Assembly (NCBI GenBank): GCA_024336345.1
Contig: JANFOG010000004.1
Span: 3,534,001-3,598,000, forward strand
Direction of reading: 5' to 3'
DNA: 64,000 nucleotides
Origin: Mariannaea sp. PMI_226
Lineage: Eukaryota > Ascomycota > Sordariomycetes > Hypocreales > Nectriaceae
Shown: one piece after another, positions 1 to 12,044 of the stretch
How the letters are laid out: each line of letters opens with the position of its first letter
Numbering within the stretch: the stretch's first letter is position 1
Made by a program: the position numbers and the translations under genes
Notes under the pieces: generated by a model
Database searches by the model: none
Told to the model about the DNA's origin: nothing
The model's input: the letters and a program-made list of their open reading frames with translations, nothing else

Positions 1-123
1 AAAAAAAGTAACGATGGGATCAGACGCAATATTCATACACGAAATATGCCAGGTATTGTACCCAGCTTCAGGCAAATTCTCCCATTTCTTTTTCCAAGGG
101 ACAGTAAGGAAAATAAGCATTCT

Positions 124-621
124 TTAGTTGCTGCCATGTTTCATCACATCTTCCTCGTCAGAGCTGGCATGTAATTCGTTCCGTAGCCCAGACAAAACAT
201 CAGCCAGCCGTGGGGGCTCGAGCTCCTTGTCTATCTTGGGCCCCCGGCTCCGGCTCCGGGTCCGTTGGCGGCGCCAGAAGACCTGCTGCGCCTCGACGGG
301 CGAGGCTACCCGTGAGGGGCAATGCTCACGGCGGATTCGGGCGTAGAGCAGTCGTCGTCGAGTTGGGGATAGCACTCTCGGTGAGGTAGGTGGAGAAGAA
401 AGGCCCACGGCCGGCGAGGTGGCCCGCCGGCGAGAACGGCCTCGGAGGGTGCTACATTCGTCGGGAGGAGCACATCGAATGGAGCGGACGTTGCCTCGGG
501 TCATGCTGCGGTCTCGCTTGCGGCCTCGCATAGCATCGTGATCGGTAGCAATAGGAGAGAGTAGAATGATGGGCTCAGCAAATGATGTGCTGCCGTGGAC
601 GGGGATGACTGTGGTTGCCAT
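124..621 (-). CDS. Small Arg/Ser-rich hypothetical protein
   Basis: A single uninterrupted frame of 165 codons on the minus strand. I start it at the ATG at 621 because the upstream extension of the frame begins at a non-ATG codon (TTG). The protein is basic and low in complexity. It has several RGR/RRR and SP/SPP clusters in the middle, an RTRSRSRG stretch near residue 130, and an acidic tail (SSDEEDV). There is no signal peptide, membrane segment or catalytic motif that I can recognise. The Arg/Ser pattern could suit a nuclear or RNA-associated protein, but that is only inference. It is about as long as an accidental frame in GC-rich DNA could be, so its status as a gene is moderately supported. 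Confidence 0.5.
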   Translation of the reverse strand: MATTVIPVHGSTSFAEPIILLSPIATDHDAMRGRKRDRSMTRGNVRSIRCAPPDECSTLRGRSRRRATSPAVGLSSPPTSPRVLSPTRRRLLYARIRREHCPSRVASPVEAQQVFWRRQRTRSRSRGPKIDKELEPPRLADVLSGLRNELHASSDEEDVMKHGSN

Positions 622-2285
622 CTTTCTTCTTCTCTCTTGCCTTGCCAATCAAAGATGGCCTATTCAGAGGCTACCGGGAGGGTAGTTATGGAGAGCAAGT
701 ACGGTAGAATGAGCAGATGACTGCACTCGCGGGGGAAGAAGTAGGATATATATGTACGTATTATAAAATAGCGAAGCAAGGGGGAGGCAGGCACCGTTCA
801 GAAAGGGAGAAGAAATAAGTGTTGTTTTTGTTTAGAAAGGCTCACGTGTGGGGGAATAAGACAGTGAGACAATGTGTTGCGTGTTGCAACAAGATGCACA
901 AGAGAATGGAGATGCAGTCAAATAAAGAGAAGCGTCCAGTCCAGACCACTCAACACGCACACTCACCTTCGCCTTCAGCTTGGGCGAGGCGCATCGGCCC
1001 CCTTATAGGCAATTGGACGGGAGGGAAGACAGCATGAAGAGGGGGGCAGTCGAAAGAGAGGGGGCCCCAAGCGCAGAGAGCAGGAGGGGGGCGTGAGAAG
1101 CCATGCACCTAATCCATGGCCCCCATCATCCTTGCATGCTGCCGCCGTCCACGTCCAAGCAAATTGAGGCGAGTTGGCTTCCCATGTTCCCACTGTCACA
1201 CGGCCGTCATGTGATGTATGGGCTTGAAATTAGGTCAATGGCTTGCTTTGCCCAGGCATGATACCAAATAAGCCTGGCATTGAATTTCGGAGGGCGCCTC
1301 CGAGCATTAAAAATTCATTTGTCGCGTGCATGAGTGTTGATGCACTAAGCCACCAGCCAGCCGGTCGAAACCTTGCTCTTACAGAGTATGCAACCACACA
1401 AGCGCCGATCAAAGGTCTTTTTTCCCAACGCCGGACTCTGAATACCGCGGACTGCGGAGGAGAACCCGCGGACGGAGGGGGGCAAAATGGGGGGAAAGGG
1501 TGATTCGAGCAATTGGTTACAACACGGGGTGTTGGTGGTGAGTAATAGACCAGGGCGCCTGGATCACGAACGAGGCCAGGAGTACTACATTGCATTGCAT
1601 CCAATGTCGTAGTACCCCATCGTCCATAATGTGTGTGTGCTCCTTCTCAGTTGGAGCACTAGGTTATTACCGTACACGCTCCCCTTTCACTCAAGTCAGT
1701 GGGCCGACTGATCATCGCTCAATGAGGATTGGCGAAACGACTTGCGTGCCAACACGCTCGCTCTTTGATGACGTAGCATGGTGGTGAGAATCTCACCGGT
1801 GCAGATATATGTATGCTTGGGGGAATACGGTAAAACTGAATCGATCAAAAGGGGCGGGTTGCGTCAAGATGCGTGCCCACGGGGACAAAATGACGGCGGC
1901 ATATGAATCAGGTCAGTCGATGCAAGTCTTGCATGCGTTTGTAAGGGTCTGAAAAGGCATCAGTCCATCAAAAAGGTAGCCTATTAGTGCCAAGGCACCA
2001 ACACCCTTCGCCGCGATTATCAGTTTGTCCAAGCTAGTGTTGGAGACGGAAAACCACCACAAGAGGCTTGTTGATTGGCCGGTGCGTAGGGGTTTCCCCC
2101 AAATGTCTAGCATCACTAATTATTATGCTTTTCGCTGGTCTATGCTGAAGTTGTACATATGGCACTGCAGCCAAACCAAGCTGGTTTTCTGTTTCTTGAC
2201 TACTCTGTCTTTCTGTATGTATTTGGTTTGGCGACAGTGTGTAGTGTGTTTTGTATGTGGTGTGGATGGGAGGGGCGGTAGGAAT

Positions 2286-2315
2286 CACACACACACGCAT
2301 ACACACACACACACA
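2286..2315. repeat. CA dinucleotide microsatellite
   Basis: An almost pure (CA)n tract with one GCAT interruption, in intergenic DNA. It accounts for the His/Thr and Val/Cys runs in translated frames here, which are not protein coding. Confidence 0.9.
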
Positions 2316-2941
2316 GTAGACTATGGTCCTGTCAATTAGCGCCAAGACGGTGGACTAAATAAAGAACCCGGCAAAAGAGGCGAGTACCAAGAGGGTCAGG
2401 ACCATTCCAACCAAAACATTATGATCAAGATCATTGCGAAACGGTGACAGAATATGGAACGTAGTGAAGTGCAATCGTGGTGCATATGGAATCGATGACG
2501 GTGGTCACATCCTCTCATGATTATATAGGTACTTTAGGTAAGCGCCTTAGTACGTACAACCGTAGGTACCTCTGTTTGAGGCACCTACTTATGTACCAAA
2601 AGGCGTTGTCTGTACGGATTGCGTCGGCTTCGGGCTGTAGTGCCTCTACCTCTAGGCAGCTAATGTTCTGTGCTCAAAGCTACGGAAGGCTGGGTCTTGG
2701 ATTTGGGAAGAAAATGGCCTTGGTCCATGATACCATATTAAAACCTGTCGGGTTTAAAGAAAGGGCACATAGACACCTAATGTGGTATGACAGTAGGCAG
2801 AAGGCACCACGGGAAGATAATCAAATGCTGTAGGAACAGAGCGCAGCGGGCAATACTGTTGACTCCCAACGTCGATGGGAGACAGGAGAAAAGAAAGCAG
2901 CCATTCCCTATTGATCTGGAGAACAGATTCAGAACAACCAC

Positions 2942-2987
2942 CACTGCTGCTGTTGCTGCTGCTGCTGCTACTATTACTACTACTAAT
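2942..2987. repeat. CTG/CTA trinucleotide repeat
   Basis: CTG units with one TTG, passing into CTA/TTA units, in intergenic DNA. Ala, Ser and Thr homopolymer runs in the overlapping frames come from this repeat. Confidence 0.85.
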
Positions 2988-4040
2988 ACGACACACAGTA
3001 TATACTCGAGCTGACGAGCGTCAACTTCAAATCTGATAAAGATGACCTAGACGAATCCAGAAAAATGACAAACCTCTGTTAACCCAAACCACGATTAGGA
3101 GAAGCAGCCATGAAGAACTAAAGAGCTGGGTGTGCCTATCAAGGTTGCTGACAAGCAGGCAGCCAACACCTATTCTATGGATTAGGCTTTCTTGGTACGG
3201 TGTTGACGCTACTCAGTGTGTACTGTATACCTCGGTTCCTTTCTTTTACATTGCCTTTTTTTTTCCTATTCTTTTTTTTTTAGGTAGCCCCCCAGAACAG
3301 CAGCCCAACTTTCCAACGTAAAGCTGAGATGAGCTAGATGTAGCCTAGACGAAAACGGGATCAGAGCCGCAAGATCAAGCTCGTCACTTGTCTACTTCGT
3401 ACAAGCTTCATTTACCAGGCTCTCGGTTGATGTGACTTGACACATTTTCTCTCCTCAACCTTGTTTTCTTTTGGAGGGATTTTCCCTTTCAGCCTAATTA
3501 TTATTGTCATTTTTTTTTCAATTTATTTCTTCCTTTACATTATAACCCTCCCTTTTTTTTTGGGTGCTCTAATTAGTTTCAAACGACCAAAGCTACCTGC
3601 AGGTACCTTACCCATTTAAATCTCCCCCGTCATCTTTCGGAACATCTTACAGGCAACACGCGTACCGTCGCGGTCTGCTGAGTCTGAGCTTCCGAGGGTT
3701 CCCTTCCCTTCACTAACATCCATTCTCGTCTTGTCCAGTCCAGTACCATCAAGGGGGGGCCGGCGATGATCTGGCTTGCCCACCATCATCCACTCTTAGA
3801 CGTCACACTACTCGATTCGTTCATCCGTCAATCTATCGTCACCTAAACCCCCTTGCTAGCAAAGTTCACATTCATTGCTAGATTGCGCTTTCTTCAGTCT
3901 TTTCCAAATCCCAGCGACGGCTACGGCCGCGACAGCTTCCTAATTACACCCTCATCACCCCTATCCCTCCCACACATATCTTCAACATACATCAACAACC
4001 CTCGTCAATCTCTCCGACTTCTCTCATTTGACCTTTCGCG

Positions 4041-6477
4041 ATGCCTCGACATTCCCGTCCCGCCACGACGGGCTACGAACGTCTCACGCAGGCTGACGAC
4101 CTCAGCGACGACTCCGATGATGATCCCCTCTCCCAGTCCTATGCCTCCCTGCAGCCTCCATCAGCGCCCCGATATATCGCCTCGCAGCCGCGCCATCGCT
4201 CTGGCATGGCCAGTCCCAAGTCCTTCTCCTCAAGGCCAAAATTCCGCCAACGCGTTGGCAGCAACGCCGGCGTCGACCTCAAGGCCATCAACGCTCGTCT
4301 TGAGCGCTGGGCCGATGAGATCGCCTCCCGTTTCAAACGCAAAGGCAGGAACCAGGCTGGTGAGGAGGAACGACTTGAGATCCATTACTCTGTCTTCCAC
4401 GCACCTGAGGGCGTGCGCCCCGTTACAGCCGAGAGCATAGCTGCGCCTCAAGACGGTGTCATGACCAAGTCTGAATTCGATTCCATCGTGGAGAGTGTCC
4501 GAACCGCTATTCGACAGGAGGTACATCCCAGCATGATTTCTCAGGGCAGCTCTGGAAGCTATTTCGCCCGAAACCCAGACGGCAAGATTGTAGGCGTCTT
4601 CAAGCCCAAAGACGAGGAGCCCTACGCAGCTGGCAACCCCAAGTGGAATAAGTGGATTCATAGAAATCTTTTCCCCTGCTGCTTTGGAAGAGCTTGGTAT
4701 GTTGATTCACCTTCCCTTTTATTATCTCTGCGCCGTCGCTCTAACTAGCCCATGTGGTAGCTTGATTCCCAATCTTTCCTACGTCAGCGAAGCAGCAGCC
4801 TATGTTCTTGATAACCAATTGCGTACAAATCTTGTTCCTTATACCGATGTTGTTTATCTTTCCTCCAAATCATTCCACTACCCATTCTGGGATCGACGCA
4901 AGTTCACTCGCAAGAAGAGGGCCCTACCTCCAAAGCCAGGCAGTTTCCAGGTCTTCCTACAAGGTTTCAAAGATGCCAATGTCTTCTTACGGGAGCACCC
5001 TTGGCCTGACCAGTACTGGGCTGGCTTCCGAACGATCGACGGCCAGAAAAAGAAACGGAGAAGATGGACTGAAAGCTGCCGTCCTTCCAGCAATGCATCG
5101 CCGGACGATGCGTATGGTAGTGATGACGAGCAAAGTAATCGACAGGAAAGCCCCTTGGGCCCTGACAATTTTGTGTGGACTGAGAATCTGAAAGAGTCTT
5201 TCCGAGAGGAGCTCGAGAAACTTGTAATTCTAGATTACATCATGAGGAACACAGATCGAGGATTGGATAACTGGATGATTAAGGTTGATTGGGAGGCGGG
5301 CAAGGTCTCTGTTGCCTCAGACCCCATTCAGATGAACATGGAGACTGTTGTCGAGGAGGAAGGGCCTCGGCCCGTTGATTTGAGCCAACAGCCACCGCGT
5401 GCAACTCGGGCATCATATCCGTATAAGGTACAGAAGCCCATGAACGCCTCGAGCCAGCGAAACGTTGGATCCGAGCCAGCCATCAGTATTGGTGCCATTG
5501 ACAACTCGCTCTCTTGGCCCTGGAAGCATCCTGATGCCTGGAGAAGGTATGAATCGAGTCCAGATTTGAAGTTCCTCATACACCGACAACTTCGCTAACA
5601 CTTCATTAGCTTCCCTTTTGGATGGCTTTTCCTCCCTGTCGATCTTATCGGCAGGCCGTTCTCTCAGAAGACCCGAGATCATTTCCTCCCTCTTCTCACA
5701 TCAACAGCCTGGTGGAGTCAAACGACGTTGGCCCTGAAAAGAGTCTTCCAAATGGATGAAGATTTCCAAGAGCGCATGTTCGCCAAGCAAATTGCTGTCA
5801 TGAAAGGCCAGGCTTGGAATGTCGTAGAGACACTCAAAACTCCCGATCATGGACCACTAGAGCTCACTCGTCGAGCTAAGGTATGCGTTTGGGACGACCT
5901 CGTTGACGTACCTGTCGCCGTCCCTATGCAGGCAACACCATCTGAGGTTCGTCGTAACCCCCATGTCCGTCAGTCCATGGATGAAGCGGATATTGCGAGT
6001 TCTGCCCCAGTCTCCAAGGTCCCTGTTGCCGACCTCCTTAACCTCGCTGGGGCGCCAGCCGACATGCCTCACCCGGGTCGCTTTGACATTGCGTCTCCGA
6101 CCAGCGAAACTGCTCACTCGCCCAAGGAGCACTCAACGCATCTGAGCGAGCCCAACCTTAGGGGAGAAACAACTGGGACCCAACCGCCTGGCTACAGGAC
6201 TAGCTTACAGGGGCCAATGCGTGCGCTCAACATGTACGAGCCCGCCCGTCAGGCGCCACATCAGCAGAGGCGGTACTCATTCGCCAATGCCGCCGCTCGC
6301 CGAAACAGTTCCATTGCTCAACAATTGTACGGACCCACGTACGACGAGTACGACGATGACATAGAAGGCGATCTAGGCTATGCTGCGGCGGAAGGCCAAA
6401 TGGGCAATCAGCGCAAAGTCATCGTGGAACGTCTGGAGGCTGTGAAGAGCAGGAACCCCGTCTTCACCTGGTGTTAG
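4041..6477 (+). CDS. LSB6: Type II phosphatidylinositol 4-kinase (Lsb6-like)
   Basis: Exons 4041-4696, 4761-5546 and 5610-6477 join to 769 codons; both introns are GT-AG and the second has a GCTAAC branch site. The enzyme phosphorylates phosphatidylinositol to PI4P on endosomal, vacuolar and plasma membranes. Visible hallmarks are the glycine-rich nucleotide loop SQGSSGSYF (about residue 170), the lysine motif GVFKPKDEEPY, the catalytic-loop motif RNTDRGLDNW, and a Cys cluster PCCFGRAC whose last codon is split by intron 1. In animal type II enzymes the matching CCPCC motif is palmitoylated. The protein is longer than yeast Lsb6 because of a low-complexity tail of roughly 200 residues after the kinase core. 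The N-terminus is acidic and Ser-rich. Family assignment is firm. Confidence 0.95.
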
Positions 6478-9400
6478 AAAGGTGGCCTGCTGTCATTACC
6501 TATGATGACCAAAAAAAAGAAAGAAAAAAAAAGAAATACAAGAGCTTCGGAAGACAAAAGCCTTCCTTTACTTTCCACTCGCCTTGTACTTGTCTGAGTT
6601 GTCGTCTCAGCCGATGCTCAACGTAGGTAGCTTCCCCCGCCGCCACGTGCATAAGTCATTTTGCGTCGCATTTTGAAATGCAAATGTGCTCTTTCATGAG
6701 GTCACGATTCATTTACGGTACAGCCACCTGTGGATTTGGAGTCGGTTGAGGGTTGCATCGAACCCCTCCTGTACCCCTTTTCTCATTTCTTTGTCACCAC
6801 CCCGGCTTGCCTTTTTCCTTTTTTTTTCTTACCCGAGCTGACGCTGGGATCGACAATGACCTCTGGTTTGGGATCCCCTGTATGATTGGAGCCTGTTCAA
6901 CATGTTTCAACATCACAAACTATTCAACATCTTCTTGAACTAGCTTCGGCATCTATAATGCGGGCAGGAAAAGGTAGGGACAGACGACAACTAGGGGTTG
7001 CTAAATAGAACTTTGATATGGGTGCCAATGGGATAGAGACACAAAAGGGGGTGGTGAGGAAAAGTGACCTGTCATGTTGTACAAAAAATACAGTGCGCGT
7101 TATTCATTCTTGCATTGTAAGAACGCTCTCGCTTGATAGGAAGGGTTAAGGGTGCATAACAATGGGTGTAGACAAAACGTCAAGGGCTATCATGAAGGGA
7201 CTGCAATAGAATTGGGCGTGTTCTTTTTTTTTCCTCTCTGCATCATTGATTTCCACGCATCTTAGAAGACTTGGAGACCACGTAGATTGACATCCGGGGC
7301 TCCTCTGATTGTCTGGCCTAACCGGCTCGCCATTGGCACGGCAGTCTCAGACATGGCTTGAAACATGTGGTTGGTGATTACAGAGCATCAGAAAATGGCT
7401 GTACCGGCGGGCTGGGCCAACTCGTAGCTCCCCCGCCTCCCTTTACCATAGTACCTTCTCCCTCAAAGCACAGCCCCCCATTTTCCCGACTCTCTGGGCA
7501 ATCCCGAGAGCTTGGGTCGGTAAACGGTAACACGAGCAAGGCTCCCCTGTCTCATATGTTTCCAACAAGCGAGTCAACACTTGCAGACTGATCAAACGAC
7601 TGAATGGTTGAAGCTCTCAGCGTCTTGTGTCCATCAAGAATATTCCATTGGGAGCCGCGGCAAGGCACACGAGCGCGCGAGCTCACAAGGGTAGCATTGT
7701 GCTTGGTGTGGGCTCGAGTTGTGGACAGACCGCAGAAGCACGCACTTGAGAATCCCAGCTTGCAGCTTCGTGCAGAGTTCGGCGCTCTGGCATCCCCCAC
7801 ATCTCTCAGTCTAGCGGGCCGTAGCGGCCGTACAAGATTGGGTGTGGGACCCAAACCTTTGGTATACCGCAGACACCTGATAATAGCAGAAAGTTGCTCA
7901 ACTGTGCCTTCTTACTTAGTGAAATACCATCTCGTAATCATTTGTCGATCATATGGGTGTGTACTTGGAAAGGGGGGGTCGTTGTTGGTCCTAGTCTTAC
8001 ATTGATGGTGTTGGTCTACTGGCCAGCTACGGCAGGTAGGAATTGAAGCATGCTGGTCATTTCTTACCCGACCTGTATGGTCGTCAGATCATCCTTTGAG
8101 ACCAGGCGGATTATGATGGATATGATGGACAGAGTTTCCTTGTCCCAATCTTGGGCTGCTTACTGCCGGTTGCCCTAAGATTCAGCCCTTAATTAAGTCA
8201 CTGAAGCCAAGCCTGTTCTGTGAATAGTATCACAATGTAGATTTTGCCCTCAAGTGATGAATCAGTGGCCTTGGAGGAAGAATAATCTCCTGTGGGGGTA
8301 ATGCGGGAGTAGGGGTCAAGTTCGAGTGAACCCACTGGCAACACTAAATGTAGACGGCGCCAGATACCTGGTATTGAGGCCTGCCAAGATCCTTGACGAA
8401 GTATCAAGACGGTTGCCCTCTGTAGCAATGAAAACGCACCGAGGGAATGGTTGGTCTGTAAAGCAAAACACCGGGTTCGCCAGCCGAGGAGCGGCCCGTC
8501 GAACAGGACAGGTGAGACACCGAGCTGTCATGGTACTGTGTCCCATCATCTAATTTATTTCCGAAACCTCTGATCCTTTTCAGTATGGTTCAAGAGCCGC
8601 CTGTCGTATGATATCCATCAGAACGGCGCAGGTGAGTGTCAAGGAGTACTATGTCAGAAGGAAGCCTGCATTCTGCACCGTGACGAGGGGGCCGCATCCC
8701 GATGCGACTTTAGTGACCCATTCCCCAACGTCCCCAACGCCAAATAAGCCATAAGACCTTCTTTCCGGCAGCCCCTACCACATGAAGGCTGCTGTCTTTG
8801 TGTGGTGCATTATATGCCTCTCTCTGTCCGGGAGGTCCGTCACGGGTCGGGAAGTGGACTCAGGAGGCGGTGAAGAAGTTGAAGCCTTTGGGATCACAGT
8901 CCTGGAATTTTCTTGCCCATCCTTGAGGACCCCCGTTTCTTGAATGTGGATCAAATCGCTACCCCTGATATGCCATAATGGTGGCCAGCCTTTTGTACTC
9001 TGTGACAGTAAGCCTTCGTTAGACTCACAGCCGTTTGTTATTTTCTCAGTGTCCAGGCTTTACAGAGAGGCTGGGGGATGAAAAGACCGATGACAGGACC
9101 GCGCCATCGCTGTTCACAGCACCTGGACTACCATAGGACTAGGCATAGCGCGACACCTCCCGCCCACCTCCCGCCCGAGTCCCAAGTCCATGTCCTCGGT
9201 ATTTTCGTGGCTTATCGATGTTTCGGGCACTAAAACGGGGCGTCTTGTTGGTCAAAAAGGGTTGTCTTGTCCCCTGTAAGACGTCACCAAATTATCAATC
9301 CCCCCCCTTCCCGCCCTGCATAGTGTGAGAGAGTTGTCTATTGCTTTGGTGGTAACCTGTCTGGAGGAATGTACCCAAACTGATTAGTAGCGCCAGAGTC

Positions 9401-10342
9401 GTTTTTGCCCTGAAATATTCTGTGTTCATATCTTCTCACTGGCTCAAGAAGTTTTGCATCCCCAGTACCTCAATGGAATGTATTCATTATGGTGTGAAGG
9501 TCGCTGGCGAAGGATGGCCCCATTGAGGTGGCACCAATGGGGCACAATGTGAGGGAAACCCTGGAACCTGATGCATCTATAGTTGACCGCAGTCTTGCCT
9601 GGGCGTACCACACCAACCCCTCCACCTGAGGTGGAACTAATGCCATTGTCCAAGCATGGAATGGTGGTAAATGAGAGTCCAAAGACGCTCCAGTGTGCTT
9701 CATCTGATCATTTCCAGAGTGCGCAAACCCGTCTCCTTTTGACACATCCTTAGATACCACGCGTTGTGAACAAGCAAAGATTCGAAATCCTTCTGCAAGT
9801 TTACCACTGTCACAGCCTCACACCCTACTTGACATATCAGTCCCGAGTTATCGTTCATATACTAGCTCACAGTTTTAGGTATCTCTGAATGATCCCTGAT
9901 GCAAAGTGGGCTCAGTATTGCGGTAACAGGACTCGATACAAGTGCTAGGAAGACAAGGCCGCGTTGTTCAAGGCCCAAGATCGGCACAATATCTTAAGAG
10001 CGTGGTCCTTTGCAACCAATCTGAGTGAATCCGGTGTCCGTCATCTCCACCTTTGATCAATGACGGAGGACTTGTCGCTTCGTGAGTCTGACCCAAGGCT
10101 GCCATATGCAAGAACTTCTTTAGGCCGAGATATGATTTCGGATCCCGACGCCAGGGTGGCTCTTGAGACGTGGACTAGGGCCACGTTCCTCGCACCACCT
10201 GACATCTTAGTAACGAATAGTAACCTAAATCGCGCTGTGTAGAAACATATCCAGCTTGATTTATGTCGTTGAAGACAATCCGAGTTTCTTCCATCCTTGT
10301 GGGCTTTTTGAAAACATAAGGATCCGAAAGAAAAGCAACGCC
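6478..10342. other. Intergenic region, no gene recognised
   Basis: About 3.9 kb downstream of the PI 4-kinase gene. The first few hundred bases are A-rich, then T-rich, and probably form the 3' UTR and terminator. Frames near 7.4-8.0 kb, 8.2-8.55 kb (both strands) and 9.45-9.76 kb (minus) show no conserved motif, and I could not splice them into anything recognisable. Confidence 0.5.
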
Positions 10343-12044
10343 ATGGATAACGAGTAAGATGATCTTTCGTCATAATCACTGGACTTTTTCGCTGAGCCCC
10401 TGAGAAGGGACGGAACCGTGCCCCTCGATGAAGCATTCACCGAGATTGTCGAATTCCATGGCCGCAGTTATCAACAGTATGCCGTCACGAATGGAGCATA
10501 TTTCGTACCGGTCGATGAGGTAGGAACCAGTTTCAACGAATCTAGATTTGACATTAGTCGACAGAGCCTAACCAGCAAATTTAGGAGGAGATTTCTCGCC
10601 TTGAAATTATGCATGGTGTTCTCAATAGTTTGTTTAATAACAGATTAATTTTCCCACCTGTCAGGTCTCCAAGGAGGATTCTCGATTGCGGCTGCGGACC
10701 AGGTGACTGGGCCGTCGATGTCGCCCAACAATATCCAAATGCAGAGGTATGCCAACATTTTAGGAGTTCCCCCATGGTCATTTCGTCTGATTCGACTCTC
10801 GACTATTTTCTTGTGGCTGTCAGAACGAAGTCAGCATGATGCCCAACGTCGAGCATTCAAGACTCGGTTAAATCCCACCAAACTGGACTTTGTGTCCGTA
10901 TGTCGACACAAGTCTATACCACCTATACATACCTCACCAATCATATGGACGAAGCTTTTGCCAACTTCAACTGTTCTTTAACGCAGCCGATCTGACTGTT
11001 TGATGCATAGGTTTTGGGCATAGATGTCAGTCCGCATGTGCTCCCACAGAATCCACCGGACAATGTAGAACTCCAAGTCGATGACCTGAATGGACGGTAA
11101 GAAATTGCAATATTCCGATGGTAGTGGAGTAACTGAGTCCCAGTACCATACCAGATTCACGTTTGAGTCCAATTATTTCGACCTTGTTCATAGCCAGGCA
11201 ATGGCAGGGGGCATCCACGCGAATCGATGGCGAAGCTATATCCGAGATATTTTCCGAGTTTTGCGGCCAGGAGGCTGGTGTCAAATGGTCGAGATATACT
11301 TCAACGCTCAATCAGACAACGGAAGTCTAACAAGAGGCAAGGATATCTTGCTCTAGGTCTTCAAGAAGTTGGGCTAATGTGAAACACCCCTGTAGACCAC
11401 GCATTATCGAGGTGGTCCAGGCGGTATCTGCAAAGTGCACAGCCCTACAAAGACCCTCGGGCACCTTTGCAGTTAGAAAACTGGATGAGAAGTGCTGGAT
11501 TCACGGAAATTGAAACGAGACTGTTGACGCTACCGATGTGTGCTTGGTCCAATGGTGAGGTTCCAAGATGATGGTTGACAACGGTCATGCCGAAAATACT
11601 AACAAAAGAAACATGTAGAGCCTCGAGATTATAATATCGGATGGGCAAACAATGAAAACATCAACATGATGTTATCTTCGCTCGCTCTGTACCCCTTTAC
11701 ACAGTTCCTTGGGTATGGCATCTGCCGACGCCACGCATGTTGTATGAGCTGACCAGAGATGGTAGAATGTCGTTGACGGACTTTCAGCTGCTGGTGGCGC
11801 AAGCGAGGAACGAGGCGGGCAACCCTGCGTTGAAGGTACGATCTACTTCGCTCTTATCCCCCAGACAGAGGCAGTGGGAAAGAAAGAAACAGACTAACGC
11901 GAAGTGCGCAATCCGAGGGCAACAGCCGTATTTTCCACTGTAAGTCGGCCACCACCGAGGGATCTTTGGATGTCTAGATGATCAAGAATGCTGATAATGT
12001 CAATCGATAGTTACGTGTGCATAGGCCGGAAACCTCGTCGATGA
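10343..12044 (+). CDS. SAM-dependent methyltransferase in ten exons
   Basis: Spliced by eye: 10343-10353, 10405-10519, 10585-10746, 11011-11096, 11155-11336, 11396-11554, 11619-11712, 11766-11835, 11926-11939 and 12011-12044, summing to 309 codons including the stop with every phase consistent. Motif I reads ILDCGCGPGDWAVDVA and is followed by VLGIDVSPHV, the usual AdoMet-binding strand and acidic loop. FDLVHS and FRVLRPGGW are further class I landmarks. The C-terminus ends YFPLYVCIGRKPRR. This is a widespread fungal methyltransferase family, related to LaeA-like and secondary-metabolism enzymes; the substrate cannot be read from sequence. All introns are GT-AG except 11337-11395, which is GC-AG. 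The 11-nt first exon and start codon are the least certain part. No biosynthetic backbone gene lies beside it. Confidence 0.82.

Larger units (their letters stand above)
649..4040. other. Intergenic region, no gene recognised
   Basis: About 3.4 kb between the orphan protein gene and the PI 4-kinase gene. Short frames exist on both strands, but none has family motifs or sensible splice continuations. The stretch holds a CA repeat near 2.3 kb and a mixed CTG/CTA repeat near 2.95 kb. From about 3.2 kb onward it becomes pyrimidine-rich on the plus strand, as expected of a fungal promoter and 5' leader for the downstream kinase. Confidence 0.6.

Noticed and set aside
622..648. An N-terminal extension of the small orphan protein to 648
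   Set aside because: The first codon would be TTG. The ATG at 621 is the first proper start.
4139..4661. Minus-strand frames opposite the first PI 4-kinase exon
   Set aside because: They are antisense shadows; the sense frame carries the nucleotide-binding loop.
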